NCBI GenBank assembly: GCA_964570285.1
Contig: CAZMXP010000003.1
Coordinates: forward strand, 79,660-143,659
DNA length: 64,000 bases
Reading direction: 5' to 3'
Origin: CAZMXP01 sp964570285
Lineage (GTDB): Bacteria > Planctomycetota > PLA2
Position numbers and translations under genes: made by a program. Shown one piece after another: positions 1 to 8,282 of the stretch. Every line of letters starts with the position of its first letter. Positions within the stretch are counted from its first letter, which is position 1. Under the pieces are notes generated by a model. That model worked only from the letters and a program-made list of their open reading frames with translations. It made no database searches and was not told the origin of the DNA.

Positions 1-610
1 GCAGGTCGCCCGCCGGCGGCGGCGCGGGCGAGGCCACGACTTCGCGCGCAAGGCGTGCCTCGCCGCCGCCGATCCCGGTCGCGACGACATCCACCGACCC
101 GCTCGCCAGCGGGAGGCGCACGCTGAAGCGCGTGCCGTCGGGGGAGATCGTCGCGGGCTGGCCGTCCACCGTGACGGAGACGACCGCGTCGAAGGCGATC
201 GTCCCGGAGACCGCGACCTCGCCGTCGACGAAGCGCGCCTCGGTGATCGTGAACCCATGGGCCGGATCGCCTTCGCTCACCTCATCGGGGGGCGCGAGGG
301 AGGCGACGGCCTCCGCCGCGATCTCGGCCACCGTCGCCGCGCGTGCCGGCGCCTCCCGATCGGGCGGCGCCTCGCGCGGCCACGCCATGACGACCGCGAT
401 CGAACCGGCGGCAAGCGCGATCCCCACCACGGTCATCAGCCGACGCGAGCGCATCTTGCGTGCGTGACGCCCGGCGGCGGTGACCGGCGCCTTGCGCGTG
501 CCGAGGGCGGAGAGGTCCCCGGGAGGCGGTGCCTCCGCCTTCTCCCCGCAATGGGGGCAGCGCCGAAGGTTGTCGGCGTAGGTTTCGTCGCACTGGATGC
601 ACCGGGGCAT
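1..610 (-). CDS. Zinc-ribbon, single-pass membrane protein with Ig-like outer domain (3' end cut by window edge)
   Basis: The frame opens at an ATG at 610 and stays open to the window edge (about 203 codons), so the C-terminus is missing. The N-terminus carries a zinc ribbon of two CxxC pairs (Cys4/Cys7 and Cys18/Cys21). A basic linker leads to a hydrophobic segment at about residues 58-76 and then an Ala/Pro-rich stretch. From about residue 115 a beta-rich Ig-like segment includes the motif VTVDGQPATISPDGTRFSV. I infer a cytoplasmic zinc ribbon, one membrane span and an outer binding domain. I do not recognise a specific family and the function is unknown. Confidence 0.7.
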   Translation of the reverse strand, partial: MPRCIQCDETYADNLRRCPHCGEKAEAPPPGDLSALGTRKAPVTAAGRHARKMRSRRLMTVVGIALAAGSIAVVMAWPREAPPDREAPARAATVAEIAAEAVASLAPPDEVSEGDPAHGFTITEARFVDGEVAVSGTIAFDAVVSVTVDGQPATISPDGTRFSVRLPLASGSVDVVATGIGGGEARLAREVVASPAPPPAGDL

Positions 611-702
611 GGTGGTCCACGCTCCCTATCGGACGGATGCGCCCCCGGGGCTGAGAGCCCCGCCGCGGCGCCTGCGGGGATCCTGGGGGGGCGGGGGGGG
701 GC

Positions 703-1707
703 TTAGCGCGCGACCGGGCCCCGGAGCGCCTTCACGGCCCGGAAGAGGTCTTCCTGCGAGCCGCTGGCGGCGAGGTGCAGGACGACCTCGGTCGGGAAGC
801 CTGCCTCGGTCAGCAGGTCGAGGCGCGCGAGCACGCGGAAATCCTCCTCCCACCGTCGGCGCTGGCGCGGTTCCTGCGGCCGCTCGCCGAGGCAGGGGAA
901 GTCGAGGAAGGGGCAGTCCTCAGGCCTCATCGCGTAGCGCACGAGTTCCCGCTGGCGAGGCGTGGCCACCAGTTCGATGCGCTCGAACGCATAGAAGCCC
1001 TCCCGCTCGAGGAACTCGCGGGCCGCCCGGCCATCCCGCTTCCCGAGGCGCGAGAGTTCGGTGAGGATGCGCTCGTTGATGCTCTCCTCCTCCTCGCGCG
1101 TCACCTCGCGGATCATCTCGCTCGCGCGGGTGATGCGGGCCTCCCCCTCGTAGGGGGCCCCGCGCTTCCTCTCCTCCTCGCGCAGGCGCGTGCGGACGCG
1201 CGCGGCCATGACCTTCGCGATCTCGGCGTCGAGCTCCCCGCTCGCGCTCCGGGCCTGCTCGGACTCGAAGGGCTCGGGGAAGAGGCGGCGGAAGTGGTCG
1301 CGACGCTGCTCGCGCGGAAGCAGGGCGAGGTTCCGATCGAGCCGGTGCTGCCGCAGGCGCATCACCACGAGCTTGCCCGCGAGGCTCCTCACCTCGGCCG
1401 GCTGGCGGGCGACGAAATCGCGCAGGCGCGGGGGCAGACGACCCGTGCCGAAGTCGTGCTCGGGCTTCACGAGATACTCCGCGAGCCCGCCCTCCCGGAT
1501 CTCCCGCTGGCGCTCCGGCGAGAGCTCGGCGAAGCGGCGCCAGCGCTCCGCGATCATCTCCTGCCGCCAAGGCGGCAGCTCCGCCCACCGCTCCTGCCCG
1601 AGGATCTCGGCCGGCGGCGCCAGCGCCCCGTCGGCACGCGCCCCGGGCTCTTGCGCGGGGGCGGCCGCGGCAAGCCAGAGCAGGAGGATCACCGGGAGAG
1701 GTCGCAT
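703..1707 (-). CDS. Secreted protein of unknown function, DUF3106-like
   Basis: This encodes 334 residues with a clear signal peptide (about residues 1-18, ending APAQ). The mature part is charged and probably alpha-helical, rich in Arg and Glu. It contains a WxxLPPWRQ..RWxxxxELSPERQREI pattern around residues 41-74 that resembles DUF3106-type periplasmic proteins. It lies just downstream of the anti-sigma gene with only a few bases between them, so it may be the last gene of the sigma-factor operon. No catalytic motif is visible. The function is unknown. Confidence 0.65.
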   Translation of the reverse strand: MRPLPVILLLWLAAAAPAQEPGARADGALAPPAEILGQERWAELPPWRQEMIAERWRRFAELSPERQREIREGGLAEYLVKPEHDFGTGRLPPRLRDFVARQPAEVRSLAGKLVVMRLRQHRLDRNLALLPREQRRDHFRRLFPEPFESEQARSASGELDAEIAKVMAARVRTRLREEERKRGAPYEGEARITRASEMIREVTREEEESINERILTELSRLGKRDGRAAREFLEREGFYAFERIELVATPRQRELVRYAMRPEDCPFLDFPCLGERPQEPRQRRRWEEDFRVLARLDLLTEAGFPTEVVLHLAASGSQEDLFRAVKALRGPVAR

Positions 1708-1711
1708 CGGG

Positions 1712-2152
1712 CTAGGTCGAGCGCAGCTCCGCGAGGATCAGCGCCTCGAACTCGCTGTCGTTGAGCGCGAGGCTGCCGTAGGTGTCCGCATCCGCCTCCC
1801 AGACATACTCGAGGTGGTCCGCGAGATCGAAGGCGGGCTGCAACTCGCCCTTGCCCGCCCCGCCGCCCGGCAGCAGCGCGAGAAGCAGGCCCGCGGCTGC
1901 GGCGAGCGGGAGCAGAAGGCGCAGCAGGCGCCCGCCGCGCGTCCGTGCGGAGCTGGCAACCCTCTGGGTCCACTCCGCGGCGGGGATGCAGCCGGGCAGC
2001 GTGCCGAGCGCCGCGTCGACGTCGCCGAGCCTGCGCAACTCCTCGGCCAGCGCCGGATCGGCCCGGACCGCCCGCTCGACCGCGGCCGCCTCCTCGGGAG
2101 AGAGTTCCCGGTCGAAGTAGGCGTGGAGACTCTCGGTGTCGATCTGTCTCAT
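1712..2152 (-). CDS. Anti-sigma factor, single-pass membrane protein
   Basis: This encodes 146 residues. Its ATG overlaps the stop of the upstream ECF sigma gene (ATGA), the usual arrangement for a sigma/anti-sigma pair. The N-terminal part (LHAYFDRELSPEEAAAVE, residues 9-26) matches the helical anti-sigma fold. There is no HxxxCxxC motif, so this is not a zinc-type (ZAS) anti-sigma. One hydrophobic segment spans about residues 79-95, and a short acidic outer tail follows. I infer that it holds the sigma factor at the membrane and releases it on an unknown signal. Confidence 0.8.
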   Translation of the reverse strand: MRQIDTESLHAYFDRELSPEEAAAVERAVRADPALAEELRRLGDVDAALGTLPGCIPAAEWTQRVASSARTRGGRLLRLLLPLAAAAGLLLALLPGGGAGKGELQPAFDLADHLEYVWEADADTYGSLALNDSEFEALILAELRST

Positions 2153-2769
2153 CGGAGACCTCTCTTTTCGGTGACGCGGACCTTGTCGCTTTCGAGGTAG
2201 GGCTCGATCCTGGCCCGCACGCCTTCGCGCGCCCGCACGAGCAGGCTCTTGACGGCGGGCACGGACATTTCGAGGGCGCTGGCGAGCTCCTCGTAGCCGA
2301 GGCCGTGGAACTTGTTCAGCAGGAGCGCGAGCCGCTGGCGCTCCGGCAGCGCATCCACCGCGGCACGCACCTGGGCGTGCAGCTCGGCGCGCTCGGCTGT
2401 CGCATGCGGATCGAGTTCCGCCCGCGTTGCCCCCGCGGCGGCATCCCAGGCTTGCCCACCCCCCTCGGCGAGGGGAGCGGCCCCGTGGGTGGGCCGGTGC
2501 TTCCGGCTGCGCAGTTCGTTCAGGCAGGCGTTGGCAGCGACACGGTAGAGCCAAGTCGTGAATTTCGCCTCCGGCCGCCAGCGGCTGCGCGCACGATGGA
2601 CCTTGAGGAAGATCTCCTGGGCGAGGTCGTCCGCGTCGGCGCGGTTGCCGAGGTAGCGGTAGGCGAGGTTGAGAACGGCGGCCATGTGACGCTGGACCAA
2701 GGCCGGGAAGGCCCCCTCGTCGCCTGCCTTCAGGGCAAGCATCAACTCCACATCGGAACGATCGGGCAT
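2149..2769 (-). CDS. ECF-type RNA polymerase sigma factor (sigma-70 family)
   Basis: This encodes 206 residues. Region 2 lies at about residues 20-90 and includes the DADDLAQEIFLKVHRAR core-binding helix and TWLYRVAANACLNELR. Region 4 lies at about 140-190 (LPERQRLALLLNKFHGLGYEELA, then the SVPAVKSLLVRAR recognition helix). The linker is Pro/Ala-rich and there is no region 3, as expected for ECF factors. It is translationally coupled to the anti-sigma gene by an ATGA overlap. It is transcribed divergently from the Nudix gene, and the two likely -10 boxes overlap at 2821-2827. Its leader contains a small CCCC-GCA-GGGG hairpin. Confidence 0.92.
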   Translation of the reverse strand: MPDRSDVELMLALKAGDEGAFPALVQRHMAAVLNLAYRYLGNRADADDLAQEIFLKVHRARSRWRPEAKFTTWLYRVAANACLNELRSRKHRPTHGAAPLAEGGGQAWDAAAGATRAELDPHATAERAELHAQVRAAVDALPERQRLALLLNKFHGLGYEELASALEMSVPAVKSLLVRAREGVRARIEPYLESDKVRVTEKRGLR

Positions 2770-2820
2770 ATGGACCTGGCCACACGGTGAAACCCCTGCG
2801 GGGGTGGCCGGTTTCGGCCT

Positions 2821-2827
2821 TATCCTA
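2821..2827. promoter_or_regulatory. Overlapping divergent -10 boxes
   Basis: The string TATCCTA reads TATCCT on the plus strand, ending 7 nt before the Nudix ATG at 2834. It reads TAGGAT on the minus strand, facing the sigma gene. The plus-strand geometry fits a leaderless transcript. Initiation in the two directions would be mutually exclusive. Confidence 0.5.
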
Positions 2828-2833
2828 GCCGGG

Positions 2834-3376
2834 ATGGAGCTTTGGAAACGCCTCGCCGGCGAGATGGTCTTCGACGCCGGGATCTTCCGCCTGCACCGGG
2901 AGTTCTACGAGTTCCGGGGGGAGGGCGCGGGGCCCTTCTACGTGCTGAAGGCCGGCCCATGGGCCAACGTCGTCGCGGTCACCGCGCAGGACGAGGTCGT
3001 CCTCGTACGCCAGTTCCGCCACGGGACGCGGGGTCCCAGCCTCGAAGTCCCGGGCGGGCTCGTGGATCCGGAGGATCCCGATCCGACGCACGGCGCGCTC
3101 AGGGAGCTGCTCGAGGAGACCGGCTACTCGGCCCCGCAGGTCCGCCCGCTGGGCCGGGTCTCGAGCAATCCCGCCATTCTCGACAACGAGACCCACTTCT
3201 TCGTGGCCGAGCCTGCGCGTCACGCGCAAGCCGCCGCTCCGGGCCGTTTCGAGGAGATCGAGGTCTCGCTCCTGCCGGTGTCGGAGGTGCTCGGCCGGAT
3301 CCGGTCGGGCGAGATCCACCACTCCCTATCGGTGGCGGCGCTGACTCTCTACCTGCTCGAGCGCGCCGAGGCCTAG
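2834..3376 (+). CDS. Nudix hydrolase, ADP-ribose pyrophosphatase-like
   Basis: This encodes 180 residues from the ATG at 2834, chosen because TATCCT ends 7 nt upstream. An earlier in-frame ATG at 2804 would lie upstream of that promoter. The Nudix box runs from Gly74 to Tyr98: GG, then Glu80, then R90-E-L-L-E-E-T-G-Y. Glu80 and Arg90 are two residues further apart than in the classic GX5EX7REUXEEXGU pattern. The preceding VVLVRQFRHGT and LEVPGG match ADP-ribose/ADP-sugar pyrophosphatases. The likely reaction is hydrolysis of nucleoside diphosphate sugars in the cytoplasm. Confidence 0.88.
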   Translation: MELWKRLAGEMVFDAGIFRLHREFYEFRGEGAGPFYVLKAGPWANVVAVTAQDEVVLVRQFRHGTRGPSLEVPGGLVDPEDPDPTHGALRELLEETGYSAPQVRPLGRVSSNPAILDNETHFFVAEPARHAQAAAPGRFEEIEVSLLPVSEVLGRIRSGEIHHSLSVAALTLYLLERAEA

Positions 3377-3627
3377 CGCCGCCCAGTGTTGGAGGCGGGA
3401 AACTAACCTGCCTGACACAACTCATTTTGAGATAGCGACTTACGCGCGGAATTCGGTTGACCGGCCCTTCGCGCGAGGTAGCCTTCGGGTGCAACGGAAT
3501 CCCTCCTGATCATCCGTTCAAACGTCCATCGGGACGGGTCGCCCTCCTCCTCATCGATCCCTGCAGCAAGCAAAACGACCCGTCCGAAGGCCGCCCCCCT
3601 GGGGCGGCCTTTGTTGATTTGCAGGGC
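3377..3627. other. Intergenic stretch with inverted repeats
   Basis: No credible gene lies here. It holds an 11 bp inverted repeat (GGGACGGGTCG near 3532 with CGACCCGTCC near 3577) and the terminator listed separately. The AT-richer part around 3415-3470 is unusual for this genome and could carry a promoter or small RNA, but I see no recognisable family. Confidence 0.4.
3587..3612 (+). terminator. Rho-independent-like terminator after the Nudix gene
   Basis: AAGGCCGCCCC and GGGGCGGCCTT pair perfectly around a CCT loop, and TTTGTTG follows on the plus strand. It sits about 210 nt after the Nudix stop and just before the end of the convergent signal peptidase gene. It could work in both directions, although the U-tract favours the plus strand. 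Confidence 0.65.
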
Positions 3628-5148
3628 TCAGCGCACGCGGCGGATCCGGGAGGGGGGCCACGCCACGGCGAGCAGGGCCCCTTCGATGTCGTCGCGGCGG
3701 ACGGGACCGAAGTGGCGCGAGTCGCGGCTGTGGGTGCTGTTGTCGCCGAGCAGGAAGAACTCGTCGGGGCCGACCTGCAGCGTGCTGTCCGCGTTGCCCT
3801 CGGCCGTATGGAAGAGGTCCCGGGCGATCCGGAAACGGTCGATCGCGATCCCGCGGCCCTCGAGCACCAGCGCGAGCCCGGGGAGGGAGCGGCCCCGCGC
3901 GATCCCGACGCGCGCCACCTCGACGCCGTCCACCTCGACCCTGAGGCAGCGGTCGGCGTTGGTGAGCCAGACGGCACGCCACTCCCCGAGGCGGATCGCG
4001 AAGGGCGGCCCCCGGGCCCCCTCCACACCACCCACGGAGATCCCTCCCGCATGCCCGGTGGTGTCGAACAGCAGCGTGACCGGCATCCTCCCGCCGTCGT
4101 CGAGAAGCAGCGTCAGCGTCTCCCCCGGCCCGCCCGCGCGCACGAGGAAGGAGACGACGACGTCGCGCACCTCCCCCTCCTCGCGGTTCACCGTACCGTC
4201 GGGCAGCAGGTAGCCCGCATGCAGCACCCCTTCCCGAAGGCGGAACCCCCGCGGCGAGGCGGTCTCCTCCAGCGCGTCGGCCCCGCCGAGCGGCACGGCG
4301 ACGCGATCGAGGAGCGCGCGCTCCTTCACGAGCCGCTTCCCGTCGATCAGGAGGTCCCCTTCGCGGATCGCCACCTTCTCCCCCGGCAGCGCGAGCACGC
4401 GCTTGACGAGCGGCTCCGGGACGCCGCGCATGCGAAAGGTGACGATGTCGCCGCGTGCCGGCGCGGAGAGACGCGGCGAGACGAGATCGGTGAGCACGAT
4501 CGCGTCCCCGCCCTCGACGGCGGGGATCAGCACCGGCGCCATCGACGAACTCGCCTGCGGGATCGAATGGACGCCCACGACGAAGAGCCTCAGCAGCCCG
4601 AGGATGACGAGCAGGAATAGCGGCGCCGCGAGACGGCCCACGGAAGCGCGCAGCCTCAGGCGTACCGGGCCGCCGCGCGCGACGCGCCGCAGGAAGGCGC
4701 GTGCCGCTCCGGGAGGCCCGAGGCCGGCCAGCGCCGCGACGACGGCCTTCGCGACGGGCGCCTGGTGAAAGACGCGCCGGTCCGCGTCGGCGACGACGAC
4801 CCGGCGGAGCTCCTCGAACCAGGCGGGCTTGAGTCCGCGCGTGAGCCGCCCGATCTCCCGATCGATCAGCGAGAGCTCCCGAGCCCCCATCGCGAACGAG
4901 GGCGGGAATCCGGGGGGGCGCGGGGGGGCCGAGAGGCGGGTCTCCGGGAGACCGAAGACCTCCTCCCCGGGCCCCTCCTCGATCGACTCGATGGCGCCGC
5001 GGCGGGCGAGATTGGCCAGCGCGCCGTAGACGAGCACGCCCCGGCCCTCGAAGGGGTTTCGCCCGTGCGCCTGCAGGCGTTCGAGCAGGCGGCCGCCGCT
5101 GTCCGCCCTCTCGCGCAGCGCCTCCAGCACGACCGCCTCGAGGTCCAT
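3628..5148 (-). CDS. lepB: Signal peptidase I with N-terminal winged-helix-like domain and large insertion
   Basis: This encodes 506 residues. The start is the ATG at 5148 because AAGGAG lies 8 nt upstream, across the end of the previous gene. The S26 catalytic motifs are present: Ser202 in SSSMAPVL after a membrane segment (about 174-193), and Lys249 in LVKRVLALPGEKVAI. The C-terminal box GDNSTHSRDSRHFGPV starts near residue 468. Between the Lys motif and this box lies about 200 residues of beta-rich insertion. Residues 1-70 resemble a PadR/winged-helix fold (VLEALRERADSGGRLLERL, then VYGALANLARRGAIES). The enzyme would cleave signal peptides at the outer face of the inner membrane. The N-terminal domain is unusual for the family. 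Confidence 0.85.
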   Translation of the reverse strand: MDLEAVVLEALRERADSGGRLLERLQAHGRNPFEGRGVLVYGALANLARRGAIESIEEGPGEEVFGLPETRLSAPPRPPGFPPSFAMGARELSLIDREIGRLTRGLKPAWFEELRRVVVADADRRVFHQAPVAKAVVAALAGLGPPGAARAFLRRVARGGPVRLRLRASVGRLAAPLFLLVILGLLRLFVVGVHSIPQASSSMAPVLIPAVEGGDAIVLTDLVSPRLSAPARGDIVTFRMRGVPEPLVKRVLALPGEKVAIREGDLLIDGKRLVKERALLDRVAVPLGGADALEETASPRGFRLREGVLHAGYLLPDGTVNREEGEVRDVVVSFLVRAGGPGETLTLLLDDGGRMPVTLLFDTTGHAGGISVGGVEGARGPPFAIRLGEWRAVWLTNADRCLRVEVDGVEVARVGIARGRSLPGLALVLEGRGIAIDRFRIARDLFHTAEGNADSTLQVGPDEFFLLGDNSTHSRDSRHFGPVRRDDIEGALLAVAWPPSRIRRVR

Positions 5149-5153
5149 CGCCG

Positions 5154-5594
5154 TCACTCCTTCGCGAGATAGCGGGGGAGGTTCGAAAGCATCTCGCCAA
5201 ACCCGTCGCTGAGCATGGAGGCGAGCAGCGCCGCCGCGGCGCAGAGCGCCCAGGCGAGGGCGACGAGCAGCAGCAGCCTCGGCCCCTTCTCGCGGAAGGC
5301 GCGCAGCGCGGAGGGGATCGTGATCAGCAGCGTGCCGCCGAGGTGGATCCGGCCGAAGAGCGTGTCGCGGGGGTCGGCCGGGCCGATGTGGAAGCTCTGC
5401 AGCGCGACGAGGATGCAGAGCAGGCAGACGCTGTAGAAGAAGATCCTCATCGCGCAGGCGAGCGCGGAGAGGAGTCGGCGGTACTCGGCCCGCGCGACCG
5501 TGGCGGCGGCCCACCACGGAAACGTGCTCGCGAGCGCGAGCAGGAAGAGCAGGCCCACGTACTGCAGCGTGCGCGGCACCGCGTCCGTGGGCAT
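5154..5594 (-). CDS. Small integral membrane protein of unknown function
   Basis: This encodes 146 residues with about four hydrophobic segments (near residues 12-32, 42-64, 85-97 and 105-128). It lies 5 nt upstream of the signal peptidase gene and supplies that gene's AAGGAG ribosome-binding site, so the two are probably one operon. TAGCAT (5601-5606 on the complement) ends 6 nt before the ATG, fitting a leaderless promoter. I recognise no family motif. Confidence 0.7.
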   Translation of the reverse strand: MPTDAVPRTLQYVGLLFLLALASTFPWWAAATVARAEYRRLLSALACAMRIFFYSVCLLCILVALQSFHIGPADPRDTLFGRIHLGGTLLITIPSALRAFREKGPRLLLLVALAWALCAAAALLASMLSDGFGEMLSNLPRYLAKE

Positions 5595-5625
5595 CGGCCC
5601 ATGCTACCTTCCGCGGCCAGACCGC

Positions 5626-6834
5626 ATGCGCAGGAAGCAGATCGTCGCCTTCTGCCTCTACGACTTCGGGGACTCCGCGTTCGCGGTGCTCTTCCCGTTC
5701 GTCTACGGCACCTACTACGCGGAGAAGGTCGTCGGGGGGGAGCGGGGGGCGGGCTGGTGGGGGGCGGTCGGATCGGTATCGATGCTCGCGGTCGCGCTGA
5801 GCGCGCCGCTGCTCGGCGGCATCGCCGACCACGCGGGCGTGCGCAAGCGCATGCTCGTGCTCTTCACGCTGCTCGGCGTCGCGGCTTCGCTCTCGTTCGC
5901 GGGCATCGCGCCGGGCTTCGTGGTGCTCGGCTTCCTCGCGGGCGTCCTCGCCAACTTCGCATTCGAGGGCGGCATCGTCTTCTACAACGCCTACCTGCCG
6001 ATCATCGCGCCGCCGAGCCACCACGGGCGCATCTCGGCGGCGGGGTTCGCGGTCGGGTACGTCGGCTCCCTGCTCGCGATCGGCGGCGCCGCGCTCCTGC
6101 GGGACTGGACGCTCATCTGGGTCGCGATGGGCCTGCAGTGGCTCCTCTTCGCGCTTCCCGCGCTCTTCCTGCTGCCCGCGGATCGCCCCACGGGGAAGGG
6201 CATCCTCGCGGCGGCGCGGGAGGGGCTGCGGGGCACGCTCTCGACGTGGCGCGACGTGCTCGGGATGAAGGACCTGCGCCGCTTCCTGATCGCCTACTTC
6301 TTCTACATGGACGGCGTCAACACGGTGATCCTCTTCGCGGGGCTCTATGCCGCGCGCGAGTTCGCGTTCACGACCGGCGAGCTGCTGCTGCTGATCGCTC
6401 TCGTGCAGGTCACCGCCCTGCTCGGCTCGATCGCGATGGCGAAGCCGACCGACGTGAAGGGCCCCAAGTGGAGCGTGCGCGTGATGCTGCTCTGGTGGAT
6501 CTTCGTCGTGGGCGCGGCGTACTTCGCGACCAACCGCACGCTCTTCTGGTGCGTCGCCGTGCTGGCGGGCCTCGGCGTCGGCTGCATCCAGGCCTCGTCG
6601 CGGGCCTTCATGTCGCGCATGGTCCCGCGCGGGCGCGAGGCCGAGATGTTCGGCTTCTACGCGCTCTGCGGCAAGAGCGGCGCGATCCTCGGCCCCTTCC
6701 TCTTCGGCCAGATCGGCCAGGCGTTCGGCAGCCTGCGCCCCGCGATCCTCTCCGTCGCCGTCTTCTACGTCGTCGGCTACCTGCTGCTCGGCCGGGTGCG
6801 CCTGCCGGCGCCGAGCGCGCAGGCCCCAGCATGA
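5626..6834 (+). CDS. MFS transporter, UMF1/Atg22-like
   Basis: This encodes 402 residues with about 12 hydrophobic segments. The N-terminus (FCLYDFGDSAFAVLFPFVYGTYYA) and the loop GGIADHAGVRKRML match the UMF1/Atg22-like branch of the major facilitator superfamily. A later motif, QASSRAFMSRMVPRGREAEMFGFYA, is also typical of this branch. The substrate is unknown; amino acids or small organic ions are likely by family. It is divergent from the small membrane protein gene. The ATG at 5626 is chosen because TACCTT lies just upstream at 5605. Confidence 0.85.
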   Translation: MRRKQIVAFCLYDFGDSAFAVLFPFVYGTYYAEKVVGGERGAGWWGAVGSVSMLAVALSAPLLGGIADHAGVRKRMLVLFTLLGVAASLSFAGIAPGFVVLGFLAGVLANFAFEGGIVFYNAYLPIIAPPSHHGRISAAGFAVGYVGSLLAIGGAALLRDWTLIWVAMGLQWLLFALPALFLLPADRPTGKGILAAAREGLRGTLSTWRDVLGMKDLRRFLIAYFFYMDGVNTVILFAGLYAAREFAFTTGELLLLIALVQVTALLGSIAMAKPTDVKGPKWSVRVMLLWWIFVVGAAYFATNRTLFWCVAVLAGLGVGCIQASSRAFMSRMVPRGREAEMFGFYALCGKSGAILGPFLFGQIGQAFGSLRPAILSVAVFYVVGYLLLGRVRLPAPSAQAPA

Positions 6835-7233
6835 GGGCGCCTCTGCACGACGAGCGGGACCGGATCTCGACGGATGTTCGGTTCCAGTTGCGAACGCGCT
6901 CGGAGGCGCGCGAGGATGTGGCCGCGCGCGACCTCCAAAGTGCAAGGGCACGCCCATGGCCACGCGGTGGACCACAGCCTTCGTCTTGAGCTTGGAAGAA
7001 GGAACCCAGGATCCTAGGAACCGAGGAAGAGGCGCATTCGATCCATCCGCGTCCCGGGATGCTCACCCTTGCCCTCATGGGCTCCTCCCTTCCTGGCTTC
7101 CTCATCAAGAAAGCCGCTACACACGATCCGGATCGGCCGAAGGCCGTCGCGAGGGCGCGCGGCGCCCGAGGCTTGCCCTCCTAGGTGCAGCAACCGAGGG
7201 AGTGCGGGTCCCTGCACGCGTCAGGTTGACGAA

Positions 7234-7260
7234 TGACCACGAAGACGCGGAGGCACGGAG
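7234..7260 (+). repeat. Copy 1 of a TGACCACGAAG...GCGGAGGCACG repeat
   Basis: It reads TGACCACGAAG, a short variable link, then GCGGAGGCACGGAG. A second copy lies on the complement at 57688-57715. Both are intergenic. Strings of this accacgaagg type are known as dispersed repeats in environmental and planctomycete genomes. Confidence 0.6.
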
Positions 7261-7343
7261 AAAGCGAAGAGTCGGACTGGCGCGCGTCCCGCAGTGCTGT
7301 CTGTCAATGTGGTGTAGTTCCGGTTGATCTCGATTGTCCCGTT

Positions 7344-7382
7344 GCTCGTCCTCCTCCCCCCATGGGGGGGAGGGGGACGAGC
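7344..7382 (+). terminator. Long GC-rich hairpin
   Basis: GCTCGTCC followed by CTCCCCCC folds back on GGGGGGGAG followed by GGGGACGAGC, giving an approximately 18 bp stem with a tiny loop. No U-tract follows. It may stop transcription from either side or stabilise RNA ends. Confidence 0.4.
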
Positions 7383-7393
7383 GTCGCCTACTA

Positions 7394-7429
7394 CTGAAAG
7401 CGCGGCGCGCTCTGGCGCCGCGCTTTCAG
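7394..7429 (-). terminator. Perfect 15 bp hairpin at the HNH gene stop
   Basis: CTGAAAGCGCGGCGC pairs with GCGCCGCGCTTTCAG around a 6 nt loop. The HNH stop codon (7426-7428) lies inside one arm, so termination would occur directly at the gene end. Confidence 0.6.
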
Positions 7430-8031
7430 TCCTTGAGCTCGACGTTCCAGTAGCGCTCGCTGAGGAAGTTCTCCCACGAGACCTTGCGGCGGCCGAAGGA
7501 GACCTCGATATCCCAGGACCACTTCGGCACCTGCGGCTTGCGCAGCAGCGTCATGCCGGTGCGCCGCAGCGGGCGGTTGGCCTTGCGCTTGTTGCAGTCG
7601 ACGCAGGCGAGCACGCAGTTCGTCCACGTCGACCGCCCGCCGGCGGAGCGGGGCACGATGTGGTCGATGGTCAGCTCCTCGCTGCCCGGGCGCACGCCGC
7701 AGTACTGGCAGGCGAAGAGGTCGCGGCGGTAGAGGTTGCGACGGCTGAACGCGACGGTCCTCGAGGGCACCCCGTCGTACATCGCGAGCACGATGATCTC
7801 GGGCACGCGGATGCGCAGGCTCACCGAGCGGATGCAGGGCTCGTCCCGCGCCACGGCGAGTTCGCTCCACGTGTCGAAGTCGTGGATCACGTAGGACTCC
7901 GGGCAGACGATCTTCGCGGCCCGCTGGTACACCAGCGAGAGGGCACGACGCACCGTGGTCGTGGTAATGGCCATCCACGACCGGTTCAGAACGAGCGTCC
8001 GCTCGTCCAAGACCAGCGCTTGATCACTCAT
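7426..8031 (-). CDS. HNH endonuclease family protein
   Basis: This encodes 201 residues. The C-terminal half has the HNH architecture: CQYCG, then LTIDHIVPRSAGGRSTW, TNCVLACVDCNKRKANR. The four cysteines would bind structural zinc, and the Asp-His pair would be catalytic. The N-terminal VLDERTLVLNRSWMAI is typical of a small HNH protein common in Planctomycetota and other bacteria. It is not IscB or a restriction enzyme, and its role is unknown. The 250 bp upstream contain a TACAAT box on the complement at 8103-8108, giving a leader of about 65 nt, unlike the leaderless neighbours. Confidence 0.85.
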   Translation of the reverse strand: MSDQALVLDERTLVLNRSWMAITTTTVRRALSLVYQRAAKIVCPESYVIHDFDTWSELAVARDEPCIRSVSLRIRVPEIIVLAMYDGVPSRTVAFSRRNLYRRDLFACQYCGVRPGSEELTIDHIVPRSAGGRSTWTNCVLACVDCNKRKANRPLRRTGMTLLRKPQVPKWSWDIEVSFGRRKVSWENFLSERYWNVELKD

Positions 8032-8282
8032 GAACGAGCCCCGGCGGATACCTGCGGCGTGCAGCGCCGCCAGGTTGACCTCCGTGGAATCGGGGCGAAC
8101 CGATTGTAATCCCCGTTGGGCCCGCGTGGAGGGGGCAGCCGGAATCCGGTGGCGTTCCGGGTGCCCGAATGGGTAGGATTCGGGACGTCAGAACCTTCGA
8201 GAGAGGACAACCCTGCCGGCGAGGCGGGACCTAGGGCGTAGGGCAGTGCGAGGGGGCCGGACCCGTGGTTCGGCCTCCGCTG
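8032..8282. other. Intergenic leader of the HNH gene
   Basis: It holds the likely HNH promoter (TACAAT on the complement, 8103-8108). Near 8248-8272 an imperfect hairpin GGCCGAACC/GGTCCGGCC follows the stop of the next minus-strand gene and may terminate it. No credible gene is present. Confidence 0.4.

Larger units (their letters stand above)
6835..7425. other. 590 bp intergenic region with repeat and hairpins
   Basis: No convincing gene is present: the open frames here lack family similarity and start signals. The stretch holds a TGACCACGAAG-type dispersed repeat at 7234-7260 and a strong hairpin at 7344-7382. The terminator of the HNH gene begins at its right end. Confidence 0.5.

Noticed and set aside
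5149..6975. Upstream extension of the signal peptidase frame
   Set aside because: The extension is antisense to the MFS transporter gene and low in complexity. The AAGGAG site and the MDLEAVV start mark the real beginning at 5148.
7426..8031. IscB or Cas9-like nuclease
   Set aside because: Only an HNH module in a 201-residue protein, with no RuvC parts, bridge helix or adjacent omega-RNA.
8028..8210. 60-codon frame overlapping the HNH start by ATGA
   Set aside because: It has no ribosome-binding site or promoter of its own, and the likely HNH promoter lies inside it. Its composition is not protein-like.
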